Positions 8,087 through 15,937 are shown, counted from the first letter of the stretch. The stretch is 18,780 bases of DNA from Thermoplasmata archaeon (GCA_021827885.1 JAKAUD010000174.1:1-18780); one strand, 5' to 3'. Translations and numbers: made by a program. Notes: a model not told the origin generated them from the sequence alone.

Positions 8087-9228
8087 TGATGTTCCCTGAA
8101 GAATTCCCCAATTTTCCTGATGCCTTCCCTTATATCACTTTCAGATGCTGCATATGACAGCCGGAAATGATTTTCTCCCCGGCTTCCAAATACTGATCCG
8201 GGAATGAGTGATACGCCCTTCTCATTGAGGATGCGCATGCAGAGCTCCTTTGAATTCATGTCTATGTTATAATGGGGGAATATGTAAAAAGCACCATCTG
8301 GTTCAATAAGATCTATGCCGGAGATTTTATTGATTTCTTCAATAGCAATAGATCTCCTTTTCTCAAATTCTATTCTCATTTTTTCCGATTCCTCGAAGTG
8401 ATCAAGGGCAAAAATTGCCGCCTCCTGGGAGATCGATGGTGCACATGTAATGGTCTGCTGCTGGAATGTGTCGGAAGCCGCTATAATTTCAGTAGACGCA
8501 ACCATATAACCAATCCTCCACCCAGTCATTGCAAAGCTTTTTGAGAATCCCGATAATATTATTGTATATTTCAAGTCCTTATCAACTACCAGTGGGGAAA
8601 AAAGTTTTCCCTTATAAATCAAGTCTTCATATATCTGATCGCAGATAAAGAAAATGTGATTGTCTTCACAGATGGTGCATAATGAACGTATATCTGACTC
8701 TGAAAGCAATTTCCCGGTAGGATTACTCGGATTTGACAACAGGATCCCTCTGGTCCGTGGGTTAATCATCTGCTTAAGCTTCTCAAAATTGATCGAGTAA
8801 TCCTCATTTGACGGAAAAGTTACAGGCTTAACTCCGTAGATTTTACAGATGTCGGGATATGAGAGGTAGTATGGTTCAGGAATCAGGATCTCATCACCCT
8901 CATCGCAAATCGACATGATAGCCAGATTTATGGAAAATTTTGTGGGCGTAACTATGAGATTCTTTTCACTTATTTCCGAATACCTTGATGAATAATGGGA
9001 GGCGATTCGTTTCCTTAAGTCCGGGAACCCCAATGATGGAGTATAATGCGTATAGCCTTCAGAAGCTTTTCCGAATGCATAATCTATGATACCCTTAGGA
9101 GTTGTAAAGTCAGGTTCTCCTATACCGAAATTGTAGACCTTGACTCCTTTTGATTTAAGTTCCTGAACTTTATTGCTTAATGAGACCGTCTCTGATCTGG
9201 AAACTGCCGATACCCGCCTTGATACCAT
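8083..9228 (-). CDS. PLP-dependent class I/II aminotransferase (aspartate aminotransferase-like)
   Basis: This 381-residue fold-type I aminotransferase has the marks of the AAT-I gamma group. GIGEPDF (35-41) and YTHYTPSLGFPDLR come first. NPSNPTG (166-172) carries the substrate-orienting Asn169. CDQIYEDL has D197, which contacts the pyridine nitrogen, and Y200. SGFSKSFAMTGWRIGY carries the PLP Schiff-base Lys230 and the phosphate-binding Arg238. HFRLSYA near the end supplies the carboxylate-binding Arg. The phosphate-cup motif reads TPTKFS instead of the more usual GA-containing form. The amino donor is not certain; aspartate or an aromatic/branched substrate is possible. It is the first gene of an operon with the membrane-anchored protein, and its promoter is flanked by an inverted repeat. 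Confidence 0.92.
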   Translation of the reverse strand: MVSRRVSAVSRSETVSLSNKVQELKSKGVKVYNFGIGEPDFTTPKGIIDYAFGKASEGYTHYTPSLGFPDLRKRIASHYSSRYSEISEKNLIVTPTKFSINLAIMSICDEGDEILIPEPYYLSYPDICKIYGVKPVTFPSNEDYSINFEKLKQMINPRTRGILLSNPSNPTGKLLSESDIRSLCTICEDNHIFFICDQIYEDLIYKGKLFSPLVVDKDLKYTIILSGFSKSFAMTGWRIGYMVASTEIIAASDTFQQQTITCAPSISQEAAIFALDHFEESEKMRIEFEKRRSIAIEEINKISGIDLIEPDGAFYIFPHYNIDMNSKELCMRILNEKGVSLIPGSVFGSRGENHFRLSYAASESDIREGIRKIGEFFREHQ

Positions 9229-9230
9229 GA

Positions 9231-9267
9231 TTCAACAATGACTATTTCATAATTAACCATTGTTCAA
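9231..9267 (-). promoter_or_regulatory. Aminotransferase promoter with flanking inverted repeat (possible operator)
   Basis: The arms ttcaacaatg (9231-9240) and cattgttcaa (9258-9267) are complementary at 9 of 10 positions and flank a 17-base spacer. The spacer holds the minus-strand TATA-like GTTAATTATG, centred about 24-25 bases before the ATG at 9228. The left arm lies between TATA and start codon, where a bound repressor would block initiation of a leaderless transcript. The octamer caatgact also repeats directly at 9236-9243 and 9265-9272. Confidence 0.45.
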
Positions 9268-9296
9268 TGACTTCCATAATTATACCTTCAAGAATT

Positions 9297-9326
9297 AGCT
9301 ATTGAAAAAATAGCTGGTTTAAATAA
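9297..9326 (+). promoter_or_regulatory. Nudix gene promoter with upstream palindrome
   Basis: The TATA-like gtttaaataa (9317-9326) is centred 26 bases before the ATG at 9348, giving a leaderless transcript. Directly before it is a perfect 7-base inverted repeat, agctatt (9297-9303) and aatagct (9309-9315), with a 5-base spacer. It overlaps the place where the BRE/TFB contact or an activator site would lie. Confidence 0.5.
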
Positions 9327-9347
9327 TAAATTCCAATTCTATCTCAA

Positions 9348-9809
9348 ATGGTAAAAACGTGTATAACTGTTAGTGCAGTTTTAATCGAGGGAAATATGGT
9401 CGTTCTCGAACACAATCAATTCCTTAAAAGATATATGCTCATTGGTGACCACCAGAATGAAGGCGAAACGCCTGAGATGGCATTGAAAAGAATTGTAAAG
9501 GAGAAGATAGGCCATGAGATAGAAATAATCAACTATTCCATTGGGGATGAGAAAATCGATAACAGGGGATTGGATATCAATCCTATAACAGTCCTCGTGG
9601 AAAACATAACGTATCCGGACGGGCAGCACCATCATCTTGACATGATTTTCCTTGCAAGAATCATCAAGTCTGCAGATGCCAGCATCGGGAAGAATGAAAA
9701 TATCAGGTGGTCACCGATCAATAGTCTTGTTAGTGAAGGTGTTGAACCAAAGGTAATCGAAGTTATTGAAAGAGGATCTTCTTTTTTATTTGATAAAAGG
9801 GGTTATTGA
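9348..9809 (+). CDS. Nudix-fold protein with a degraded Nudix box
   Basis: This 153-residue cytoplasmic protein has the Nudix fold. The beta-strand start is KTCITVSAVLIEGNMVVLEHN, then the box region at residues 33-55. In the box, G33, G39, E40, A45, R48, E52 and G55 fit the consensus, but the REUxEE core reads R48-I-V-K-E52-K53, so two of the metal-binding glutamates are missing. A later GQHHHLDMIFLA segment (about 92-103) resembles strands in hydrolytic Nudix proteins. It may be a very weak hydrolase or a nucleotide-binding, non-catalytic protein. It is a single gene with its own promoter and ends 14 bases from the convergent GNAT gene. Confidence 0.8.
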   Translation: MVKTCITVSAVLIEGNMVVLEHNQFLKRYMLIGDHQNEGETPEMALKRIVKEKIGHEIEIINYSIGDEKIDNRGLDINPITVLVENITYPDGQHHHLDMIFLARIIKSADASIGKNENIRWSPINSLVSEGVEPKVIEVIERGSSFLFDKRGY

Positions 9810-9823
9810 ACCCACACCCATAT

Positions 9824-10753
9824 TCAGGACGGAACCTTGTAATATATGGGAGATTTTTCACTCTCTTTTTCTACGAATCCAATGGCTTTATAAATCCTGT
9901 AAGCAAAATTGTTTCTATCAACCCATAGCTGGCAGCTATCATAACCGTGGGTTTTAAGTGATTTGAGTGAATTTGCAATTATTGAACGAGAAAGTTTCAA
10001 GCCCCTGAATTCTTCCAGTATGAAAAGAAATAGAAGCAGTGGCATTCTTTCCTTTTCCGTCTTCCCATCTGTAAAAATTATCCCTCCAACATCATCACCA
10101 TTTTTAGTTATTTTATAAGATGAATCCGTTATTATTCTGCCATAAATGCCTCTTGAGATTTCATTCATGAAAGGTTTCATTGCATCTTCCCTTGAAGGCA
10201 AAAGAATTCTCTCCGGTATACCTCTGAAACTATCAAAGAGGATGCCGGATAAATCAGAAATATTGTTATTCGATATTTCTGTAATTTCGTAACCGCCTAA
10301 ATCTATTTCAGAATCCGGTAATGATGATTCTTCAATTATTAATTCCATTCTAATGCGATCCATAATATTGAAGCCATTTTCCTTAAGTATATCGCGAAAA
10401 TTATTAGGTTCGTTGAAAATGCCATTCATTACCAGTGTCTTGTGCAGCCTATCTGCTTCATTGGAAAGCCACTTCAGAAGATTGGTAATCTTTTCATCAC
10501 CTATTTCCCCAGTTTCAAATCCCAAGGTGGAATACATCCTGTCGTCACCATTTGTGGGAAGGATAAAAAAAGCATATGCGGATGCTTTCCCATTCGAAAG
10601 GATGACTCGTGATGGTATCTTATTTTCCATAAGGAGAGGGATCAGTTCATCATATGACTCTGAAATATTTTCTTGAGGATATAACTTCTGTTGCCATTCA
10701 ATATGGTCCTTCAGTATAGATTGCCAATCCAGCTTTTTGTTGGTGAGATCCAT
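9824..10753 (-). CDS. Tandem GNAT-fold acetyltransferase
   Basis: This 309-residue protein looks like two GNAT modules in series. The C-terminal module (about 153-309) carries the acetyl-CoA site: LLLFLFILEEFRGLKLSRSII (residues 239-259), then a helix, CQLWVDRNNFAYRIYKAIGF (274-293), with N281/N282 and Tyr288 in the usual catalytic region. The pyrophosphate loop reads R-G-L-K-L-S rather than RGxGxG/A. The N-terminal module (about 8-140) keeps a GNAT-like end (FRDILKENGFNIMDRIRMEL) but no acetyl-CoA loop and is probably structural. The substrate is unknown. It starts from a TATA box apparently shared with the divergent malic enzyme gene. Confidence 0.8.
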   Translation of the reverse strand: MDLTNKKLDWQSILKDHIEWQQKLYPQENISESYDELIPLLMENKIPSRVILSNGKASAYAFFILPTNGDDRMYSTLGFETGEIGDEKITNLLKWLSNEADRLHKTLVMNGIFNEPNNFRDILKENGFNIMDRIRMELIIEESSLPDSEIDLGGYEITEISNNNISDLSGILFDSFRGIPERILLPSREDAMKPFMNEISRGIYGRIITDSSYKITKNGDDVGGIIFTDGKTEKERMPLLLFLFILEEFRGLKLSRSIIANSLKSLKTHGYDSCQLWVDRNNFAYRIYKAIGFVEKESEKSPIYYKVPS

Positions 10754-10765
10754 ATTAATGCTAAG

Positions 10766-10790
10766 GCAAATCCTATATTAATTTGATTCG
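10766..10790. promoter_or_regulatory. Shared bidirectional TATA element between GNAT and malic enzyme genes
   Basis: The 50 bases between the two start codons contain one TATA-like tract, tatattaattt (10774-10784). It is centred about 26 bases from the GNAT ATG (10753) and about 25 bases from the malic enzyme ATG (10804). Its core attaat is palindromic and works as TATATTA on one strand and TTAATATA on the other. No other TATA-like sequence is visible in the gap. Confidence 0.6.
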
Positions 10791-10803
10791 CATAGAGAAA
10801 GAT

Positions 10804-12132
10804 ATGCAAGATGAAGAGAGAACCCAGAAATTCAATGACTTATCTGTCAAATATTCTCAATATTACAAAGGTAAGATCATGATCGTTCCAAAGGTACCAA
10901 TCCGGAAACTCTCTGATTTTTCCTACTGGTATACGCCAGGCATCGCTGAGGTATCCAGACGTATAGCGAAGGATGCTGACCTTTCTTTCGATCTGACAGG
11001 AAGATGGAATTCAATAGCCATTCTAACAGATGGAACAAGAGTTCTTGGAATAGGGAATGTGGGGCCTGAAGCAGCTATGCCTGTAATGGAAGGCAAAGCG
11101 ATGATCTTTAACTACCTGGGAGGTGTCAATGCCACTCCAATACCGATCAGAACAAAAACAAAGGAGGAATTCATAACTGTAGCAAAGGCACTTGAACCTT
11201 CATTTGGTGGGTATAATCTGGAGGACATTGAAAGCCCAAAGTGCTTTTATGTACTTAGGGATTTGCAGAAAGAGTTGAATATACCTGCATGGCATGATGA
11301 CCAACTGGGAACTGCATGTATAATTCTTGCCGGAGTTATTAATTCTTTAAGGCTCGCCGGGAAGAAGATTCCAGACTCAAGGGTTGTTTTCATAGGATCC
11401 GGCGCTGCAAATATAGCCGCTGCAAACCTGCTTATAAATGCAGGCTTCAAGGCCGGCAACCTCGTCCTTGTGGACTCTAAGGGCATCCTTGAACCTGAAA
11501 GGGATGATATTGACTCACTCATGGTAAACAACCCATGGAAATATGACCTTGCGCTCAGCACTAATTCTGAACGCTTAAAGGGAGGGATCCTGGAATCGAT
11601 GAAAGGTGCTGATATTGTAGTATCGGCAGCAAGATCTGATCCAAACACGATAAAGCAGGAATGGATAAAGTCAATGAATGATTATCCGGTAATTTTTGCA
11701 CTTGCAAACCCGGTACCTGAAATCTGGCCTCATGTTGCAAAGGAGGGTGGAGCAAGGATTGTGGCTACTGGAAGGGGTGACTTCCCAAACCAGATCAATA
11801 ACAGCTTGGTTTTTCCTGGAGTTTTCAGGGGAGTCCTGGACTCCAGATCAAAGGGGGTAAATTTTTCAATAATGGTCAAGGCATCTTATGAAATTGCTGA
11901 TTTTATAGAGAATCCGGATAATGATAATATTGTTCCGAAGATGACTGATCTTGAACTTTACCCTCGCGTGGCTTCGGCAGTAGCAAAAGCTACATCGGAT
12001 GAAGGGCTGGCGAGAAAAACTGGAAGCAAGCAAAAATTCTATGATACAGCCAAAGAGATTATAGAAGAGAATCGAAGAATATTTCAGAGTATAATGGATA
12101 GTAATTTGATAAAAGCATTGCCGGGTGATTGA
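10804..12132 (+). CDS. Malic enzyme (malate dehydrogenase, oxaloacetate-decarboxylating)
   Basis: This 442-residue enzyme oxidatively decarboxylates malate to pyruvate with NAD(P)+. I chose the ATG at 10804 over an upstream TTG at 10783 because the TTG lies inside the TATA box and the ATG sits at leaderless distance from it. Visible motifs are YWYTPGIAEVSR (catalytic Tyr43), VMEGKAMIF (Lys98), EDIESP and HDDQLGTA (D165, D166). The Rossmann loop is IGSGAANIAAAN (from residue 197), and ALANPVPEIW and ATGRGDFPNQINN follow. The length matches the short bacterial/archaeal form without a phosphotransacetylase domain. HDDQLGTA has Leu where His or Gln is usual. A GNAT gene follows after 3 bases. Confidence 0.95.
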   Translation: MQDEERTQKFNDLSVKYSQYYKGKIMIVPKVPIRKLSDFSYWYTPGIAEVSRRIAKDADLSFDLTGRWNSIAILTDGTRVLGIGNVGPEAAMPVMEGKAMIFNYLGGVNATPIPIRTKTKEEFITVAKALEPSFGGYNLEDIESPKCFYVLRDLQKELNIPAWHDDQLGTACIILAGVINSLRLAGKKIPDSRVVFIGSGAANIAAANLLINAGFKAGNLVLVDSKGILEPERDDIDSLMVNNPWKYDLALSTNSERLKGGILESMKGADIVVSAARSDPNTIKQEWIKSMNDYPVIFALANPVPEIWPHVAKEGGARIVATGRGDFPNQINNSLVFPGVFRGVLDSRSKGVNFSIMVKASYEIADFIENPDNDNIVPKMTDLELYPRVASAVAKATSDEGLARKTGSKQKFYDTAKEIIEENRRIFQSIMDSNLIKALPGD

Positions 12133-12135
12133 AAG

Positions 12136-12642
12136 ATGAAAAATGAAAAGAAAATGAAAATTGAGGTAAGAGATGCAGGCGGAGAAGATTTGAAACAGTT
12201 TCTTGGTCTGATAGAGAGAATGAAGAGACTCAACGGTGAGTTTGATCCCCTTTTCACTATTGATGAAACAAAAAGGGCGGATGCCGAGAATTTTTATGGG
12301 AAGTGCATAGAGGACAAAGAAAATTACATAGTGATAATTGCAGAGTTTAACAAGAATATTGTAGGTATCCTAAAGGCAGAAATCCGGAGGAGGGTTTATT
12401 ATAATCCAGATAAGGAAGCAAGGATAATTGATCTCTATATCATGCCGGAATATAGAAGAAAAAAAGTTGGTGGTGTGCTCCTTGACTATTTCTATCTGAA
12501 ACTGGAGAAATTGGGCATTGAAATTGTTACAGCAGAGTTTCCTGCTTTGAATCTGATCGCCCTTAATTTCTATAAAAAAATTGGCTATAGGAATGTATCA
12601 TCAGTCATGGGTACCTCGATCAGTTTACAAAGAAAAAAATAG
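12136..12642 (+). CDS. GNAT-family N-acetyltransferase
   Basis: This single-domain GNAT protein has 168 residues. Motif A with the acetyl-CoA pyrophosphate loop is IIDLYIMPEYRRKKVGG (about 97-113, loop R107-R-K-K-V-G-G). Motif B follows as LNLIALNFYKKIGY (138-151), with N144 and Y146 placed as in active members. The N-terminal part (IEVRDAGGEDLKQFLGLIE) is the usual strand 1 and helix 1. The substrate is unknown. It starts 3 bases after the malic enzyme stop (TGAAAGATG), so the two are co-transcribed. A second ATG at 12154 would give a 162-residue form beginning at MKIEVRD, which also fits the fold. Confidence 0.88.
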   Translation: MKNEKKMKIEVRDAGGEDLKQFLGLIERMKRLNGEFDPLFTIDETKRADAENFYGKCIEDKENYIVIIAEFNKNIVGILKAEIRRRVYYNPDKEARIIDLYIMPEYRRKKVGGVLLDYFYLKLEKLGIEIVTAEFPALNLIALNFYKKIGYRNVSSVMGTSISLQRKK

Positions 12643-12658
12643 AAGTTTCAATTCTTAC

Positions 12659-12688
12659 TGAAGTCACTATCATTTTGTGGTGACTTCA
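12659..12688. repeat. Perfect 9-bp inverted repeat (hairpin) in the convergent intergenic region
   Basis: The arms tgaagtcac (12659-12667) and gtgacttca (12680-12688) are exact reverse complements around a 12-base loop. It lies 16 bases after the GNAT stop, between convergent genes. It may act as a transcript 3' end structure, or it may be the remnant end of a small mobile element; nothing in the sequence decides. Confidence 0.6.
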
Positions 12689-12742
12689 ACCCTCCCGTCA
12701 GCAGATAGATGATTGTTACGTTCCCTTGTTCACTAAATTGAG

Positions 12743-12748
12743 TTTTTT
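12743..12748 (+). terminator. Oligo-T terminator candidate after the malic enzyme-GNAT operon
   Basis: Six T residues lie about 100 bases after the GNAT stop, downstream of the hairpin at 12659-12688. The intergenic region at 12643-12772 otherwise shows no open reading frame of interest. Confidence 0.35.
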
Positions 12749-12772
12749 AGATTTACCCAGAGAAAACGGAAA

Positions 12773-13477
12773 TTATCCTAGGTTTCTAGTTCCCGTATTG
12801 TATTCCCAAACCTGCCACCATGATTCATCAAGATGGTATGGTTGCGAAGTGAAGTGAAATATTCCTATTGACAGCGTGATTGTAAATGTAATGTTTTCAT
12901 AGAATGTGAAGTTGCCCTGATTGACTGCCTTGTACACTGGGGTGCAATGCGCCAAGTTACAACCGCCATTAAGATATCCGTATATATACAAATCAAAAAT
13001 TGAGGCATACGGTCCATTACCCGTTGAGTATTGACCATATGGTCCAAAACTATCATTCTTGTTGGTTCCGTTCTTATACAGCGGGTGGTTAATTGATACT
13101 GAAATATTTTGAACGGTAACCACCGGATTGTTGTATGGAGAATGAATTGACAAATAGTTTGACATGCAGAGCCTACTATTAAAGCTACAGCGTGCAGTTG
13201 AAGTGTCAGTACCATTAGCAGATGAGATATTCAAATAATGACAAGTGAATCCAGGCTCCATATTATATACAAGTGAAATCCTGTTTCCCAGATAGGTATA
13301 ATTCAGATTCTTGTGTATGACAAAGGACAAACCGACGATACCAGAAGTATTAGTGGAAACTTGAGATATTCCCCGCGGTTCCGTAGTATACTCATAGAAT
13401 GTTATGGATGCAAATGCTATGATGGAAATAAGCACAACTGCTCCTATCTTTTTCATTTTATTGTTTATTTTTATCAC
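12773..13477 (-). CDS. Small extracytoplasmic membrane-anchored protein (unknown function)
   Basis: I do not recognise the family. The 234-residue protein begins with a basic start and one hydrophobic helix (about residues 10-29, IGAVVLISIIAFASITFYEY), a signal peptide or anchor. The rest is Ser/Thr/Asn/Tyr-rich with several N-x-S/T sequons and five Cys residues outside the anchor (TCHY, ARCS, RLCM, GGCN, AHCT), as expected for a secreted protein of an acidophile. The start is uncertain. The GTG at 13477 overlaps the upstream TGA as GTGA, which favours coupling to the 816-residue gene. The ATG at 13456 would give the cleaner N-terminus MKKIGAVV. It probably functions with the upstream surface protein. 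Confidence 0.75.
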   Translation of the reverse strand: MIKINNKMKKIGAVVLISIIAFASITFYEYTTEPRGISQVSTNTSGIVGLSFVIHKNLNYTYLGNRISLVYNMEPGFTCHYLNISSANGTDTSTARCSFNSRLCMSNYLSIHSPYNNPVVTVQNISVSINHPLYKNGTNKNDSFGPYGQYSTGNGPYASIFDLYIYGYLNGGCNLAHCTPVYKAVNQGNFTFYENITFTITLSIGIFHFTSQPYHLDESWWQVWEYNTGTRNLG

Positions 13478-15924
13478 CCTTCCATTGGCATATATATTTG
13501 CATCGATGTTGCAACAGTGTATGACGGTCCGTTAGATCCGCCAACGTCGACATAATCGTTACTTTTAAGGGAATAATATACCTTAGCTCCGCCATTAGTA
13601 CCGCAAAAGCCATGGGCAATAGGAACAATTGTTGCACTTGTAGTGTATGTGAAGAGATTAAGGAAATACTGATCTGGATCAGGCGTATATGAATTCGATG
13701 GTTCGAGTAGATCAAGATGCCAATATTGCATGAATGAGGGGTTTCCCTGACCATCGTTAGCTATCCTATATCCTGAGACCGGAAGTTGAAACGCACCATT
13801 CCTTGATACTACGGTTTCATTGCCAGCATCACTTACGAACTGTGGTGAGTAACCATAAGATATTGAATTTTGATTAAAAGAACACCCCCAATAAGAGGGG
13901 GTACTTGTAGGCACATTTCCTTGAAAAATAAACGGACCTAAACCAACCATGGCAAATCCAATGCTTATGGTTAACGGATCGTCTGACATAAGTAGACCTG
14001 TGCTGACCATCCCATATATACCTTCTTCTGCATATGTTGTGTAAAGGTTTGTATTCCCGGTTTGAGATGGTGATGCTTGATTAAGAGCACATTTTGGAGT
14101 ATAACGTGGAGCATTATTGTTTGGCCCATACTCGCTTCCGGTATAGTTTAGATACTGATTGTAGTTGAATATTCCATATTTATATGTGCCTGAGCTCACA
14201 TTGTTTTGGGGAGATAGAAATACTGTGGAAAGCCCAAGATGAATGAGTGTATTAGAATTGCAAGTGCCCCCTCCCGGAGAGCCTACAGTAGCACCTCCAT
14301 CTGCAGTTATTCCCAAATAACCGATAAAAACGCCTCCTGAGCTGTAAACAGTATTCGTAGCAGCACTATTATTGATACATGGATTGTTATTATTCTTAAC
14401 CTGAGTATTCACAAGTCTTGAATAGACATCAAATGGATGATTATAATAACTTTTTGCAACACCATTGCTGTTTACCAATTCAACAAGAAATCCACCATAC
14501 ACACCTGGTTGTGTTATCCACTTGACTGTTGCAACTCCGTTTCCGCTGATATCCTGATTGCAGTAAATTGGGAAATCCATATATCCTTTCGAATTGAGTG
14601 TGTATACCAGTATCCCCTTAAAGACACTGCAACCCGTTCCGCCTCCTCCGTTAGGTGGACCTGAGATTGAATCAGGTGAAACCGATGGATTGCTGGTTGA
14701 TGCATATGAAGTTACCTGTCCATTGCCCATATCTGCATTCTGGTATGGTATCGAGAGTTTAATGGAAGATATCCCACCAGGAAGTAGAGCATTATTGTAA
14801 GGATTGCCGCTAGAGACAATATCGCTACAATTATGAATGGCACTGGTGAGGTTGTATGGTTTTGATTGATTATAATAGTAATACTGCGCGCCAATATATC
14901 CAATTACAGGGCAATTTGTGGGTTGTGCTGTGTATGTTACTGATACTGATTTAGAACCACCAACAGAAACGGAACCACTTGATGGTGAAACGGTATAACC
15001 TGAAACCGATCCGATGCTGTATGAATATGTTCCGGAGGTTTCACTGAATGTGATTGATGAGGATGTTGTTGATTGTGTTTGCCCATTGAGGGTTGCATAC
15101 CAGGATGTTCCTGAAGGGAGACCTGTTTCCGTGAATGTGATATCGTAGTATGTAGGGGAACTGGGTGGAGGTGGAGTTGGGCCGGAACCTCCAAGTCCAT
15201 GTCCGATGATTCTGAAAGGCTGGTAATATATCATTGGATCGATGGTGTATGATTCATTGTGGTATAAAGTACCTGCATCAAAGGGAAGAATGATGCTGTC
15301 ACCGGATGTTCCCTGGCTGACGACTCCTGAGTGGAATATTGAATCTTCAGACTGCCAGTTCATTGAAAGGGAACCGACAGTGACATTCCAGTCACCTGAT
15401 GGTATTATTCCCATGCCGGAACTTATGTTCTGGCATGACGGGTTGAATCCATTGACTGATATGGTATTGTTTATTCCTGTGTTCAGTGAGAATGCACTGA
15501 TGTAATTACCGGTAACGTTCAGATTCTTGATGACAATGGATGCATCTATGCCTTTTGTTGTGAAGGAGAATATTTCAGCTATCCTCACATAGTGGTTCCA
15601 CTTGACAATAATGGCAGAATCCTGCCATAACGATTGAATGCGTTTTGTGGAATAGTGTGAGAATGTTTCCTCAATGAGTGGTGCTGATGTATTGGTATTG
15701 TTTGTTGTGAATGGGGTGATCTGTGAACCGGGAGAAAAGTTCGGGTTTAGTTCAAACACATTCCACGATACGGGAAACAGGTTTCCATAAAATCCAATGA
15801 AGGCATTGGATCCAACGAACTTTATCATTTCATTACCATAGGAATATGATTCTATAGGTACTGATGCATATCCATTGTTCATGTGCTGTACAATGGGTAT
15901 CGCCATCATTGCAGTTATCATCAT
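13474..15924 (-). CDS. Large secreted surface protein with FTETGLPSG-type repeat
   Basis: The ORF is 816 residues from the first ATG. Residues 1-245 form an N-terminal extracellular region, followed by a Gly/Pro linker with PPPPSSP (about 242-257). One Thermoplasmatales-type repeat lies at 258-334 (DITFTETGLPSGTSWYATLN, then a GYTVSPSSGSVSV segment). The rest (338-816) is a long Cys-, Gly-, Asn- and Tyr-rich region. There are ten Cys in all and many N-x-S/T sequons. No transmembrane helix is seen at the C-terminus and no catalytic motif is visible, so a structural, adhesive or glycoprotein role is inferred. The first residues (MMITAMMAIPIVQHM) are only the end of a signal peptide; its basic part is encoded in frame just upstream without a start codon, beside a (GA)8 tract. 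It is first in a two-gene cassette. Confidence 0.8.
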   Translation of the reverse strand: MMITAMMAIPIVQHMNNGYASVPIESYSYGNEMIKFVGSNAFIGFYGNLFPVSWNVFELNPNFSPGSQITPFTTNNTNTSAPLIEETFSHYSTKRIQSLWQDSAIIVKWNHYVRIAEIFSFTTKGIDASIVIKNLNVTGNYISAFSLNTGINNTISVNGFNPSCQNISSGMGIIPSGDWNVTVGSLSMNWQSEDSIFHSGVVSQGTSGDSIILPFDAGTLYHNESYTIDPMIYYQPFRIIGHGLGGSGPTPPPPSSPTYYDITFTETGLPSGTSWYATLNGQTQSTTSSSITFSETSGTYSYSIGSVSGYTVSPSSGSVSVGGSKSVSVTYTAQPTNCPVIGYIGAQYYYYNQSKPYNLTSAIHNCSDIVSSGNPYNNALLPGGISSIKLSIPYQNADMGNGQVTSYASTSNPSVSPDSISGPPNGGGGTGCSVFKGILVYTLNSKGYMDFPIYCNQDISGNGVATVKWITQPGVYGGFLVELVNSNGVAKSYYNHPFDVYSRLVNTQVKNNNNPCINNSAATNTVYSSGGVFIGYLGITADGGATVGSPGGGTCNSNTLIHLGLSTVFLSPQNNVSSGTYKYGIFNYNQYLNYTGSEYGPNNNAPRYTPKCALNQASPSQTGNTNLYTTYAEEGIYGMVSTGLLMSDDPLTISIGFAMVGLGPFIFQGNVPTSTPSYWGCSFNQNSISYGYSPQFVSDAGNETVVSRNGAFQLPVSGYRIANDGQGNPSFMQYWHLDLLEPSNSYTPDPDQYFLNLFTYTTSATIVPIAHGFCGTNGGAKVYYSLKSNDYVDVGGSNGPSYTVATSMQIYMPMEG

Positions 15925-15937
15925 GATTGCAATGAGT

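Noticed and set aside
10783..10803. TTG start adding seven residues to malic enzyme
   Set aside because: The TTG lies at the edge of the TATA box itself, while the ATG at 10804 is at the standard leaderless distance and begins the protein normally.
12743..12748. The hairpin at 12659-12688 plus this T6 as a bacterial-style intrinsic terminator
   Set aside because: The T-run is about 55 bases from the stem, too far for an intrinsic terminator; the two are listed as separate features.
13490..13500. Short alternating TA run in the surface protein gene
   Set aside because: It is short and lies within codons near the C-terminus (QIYMPMEG), with no sign of frame disruption.
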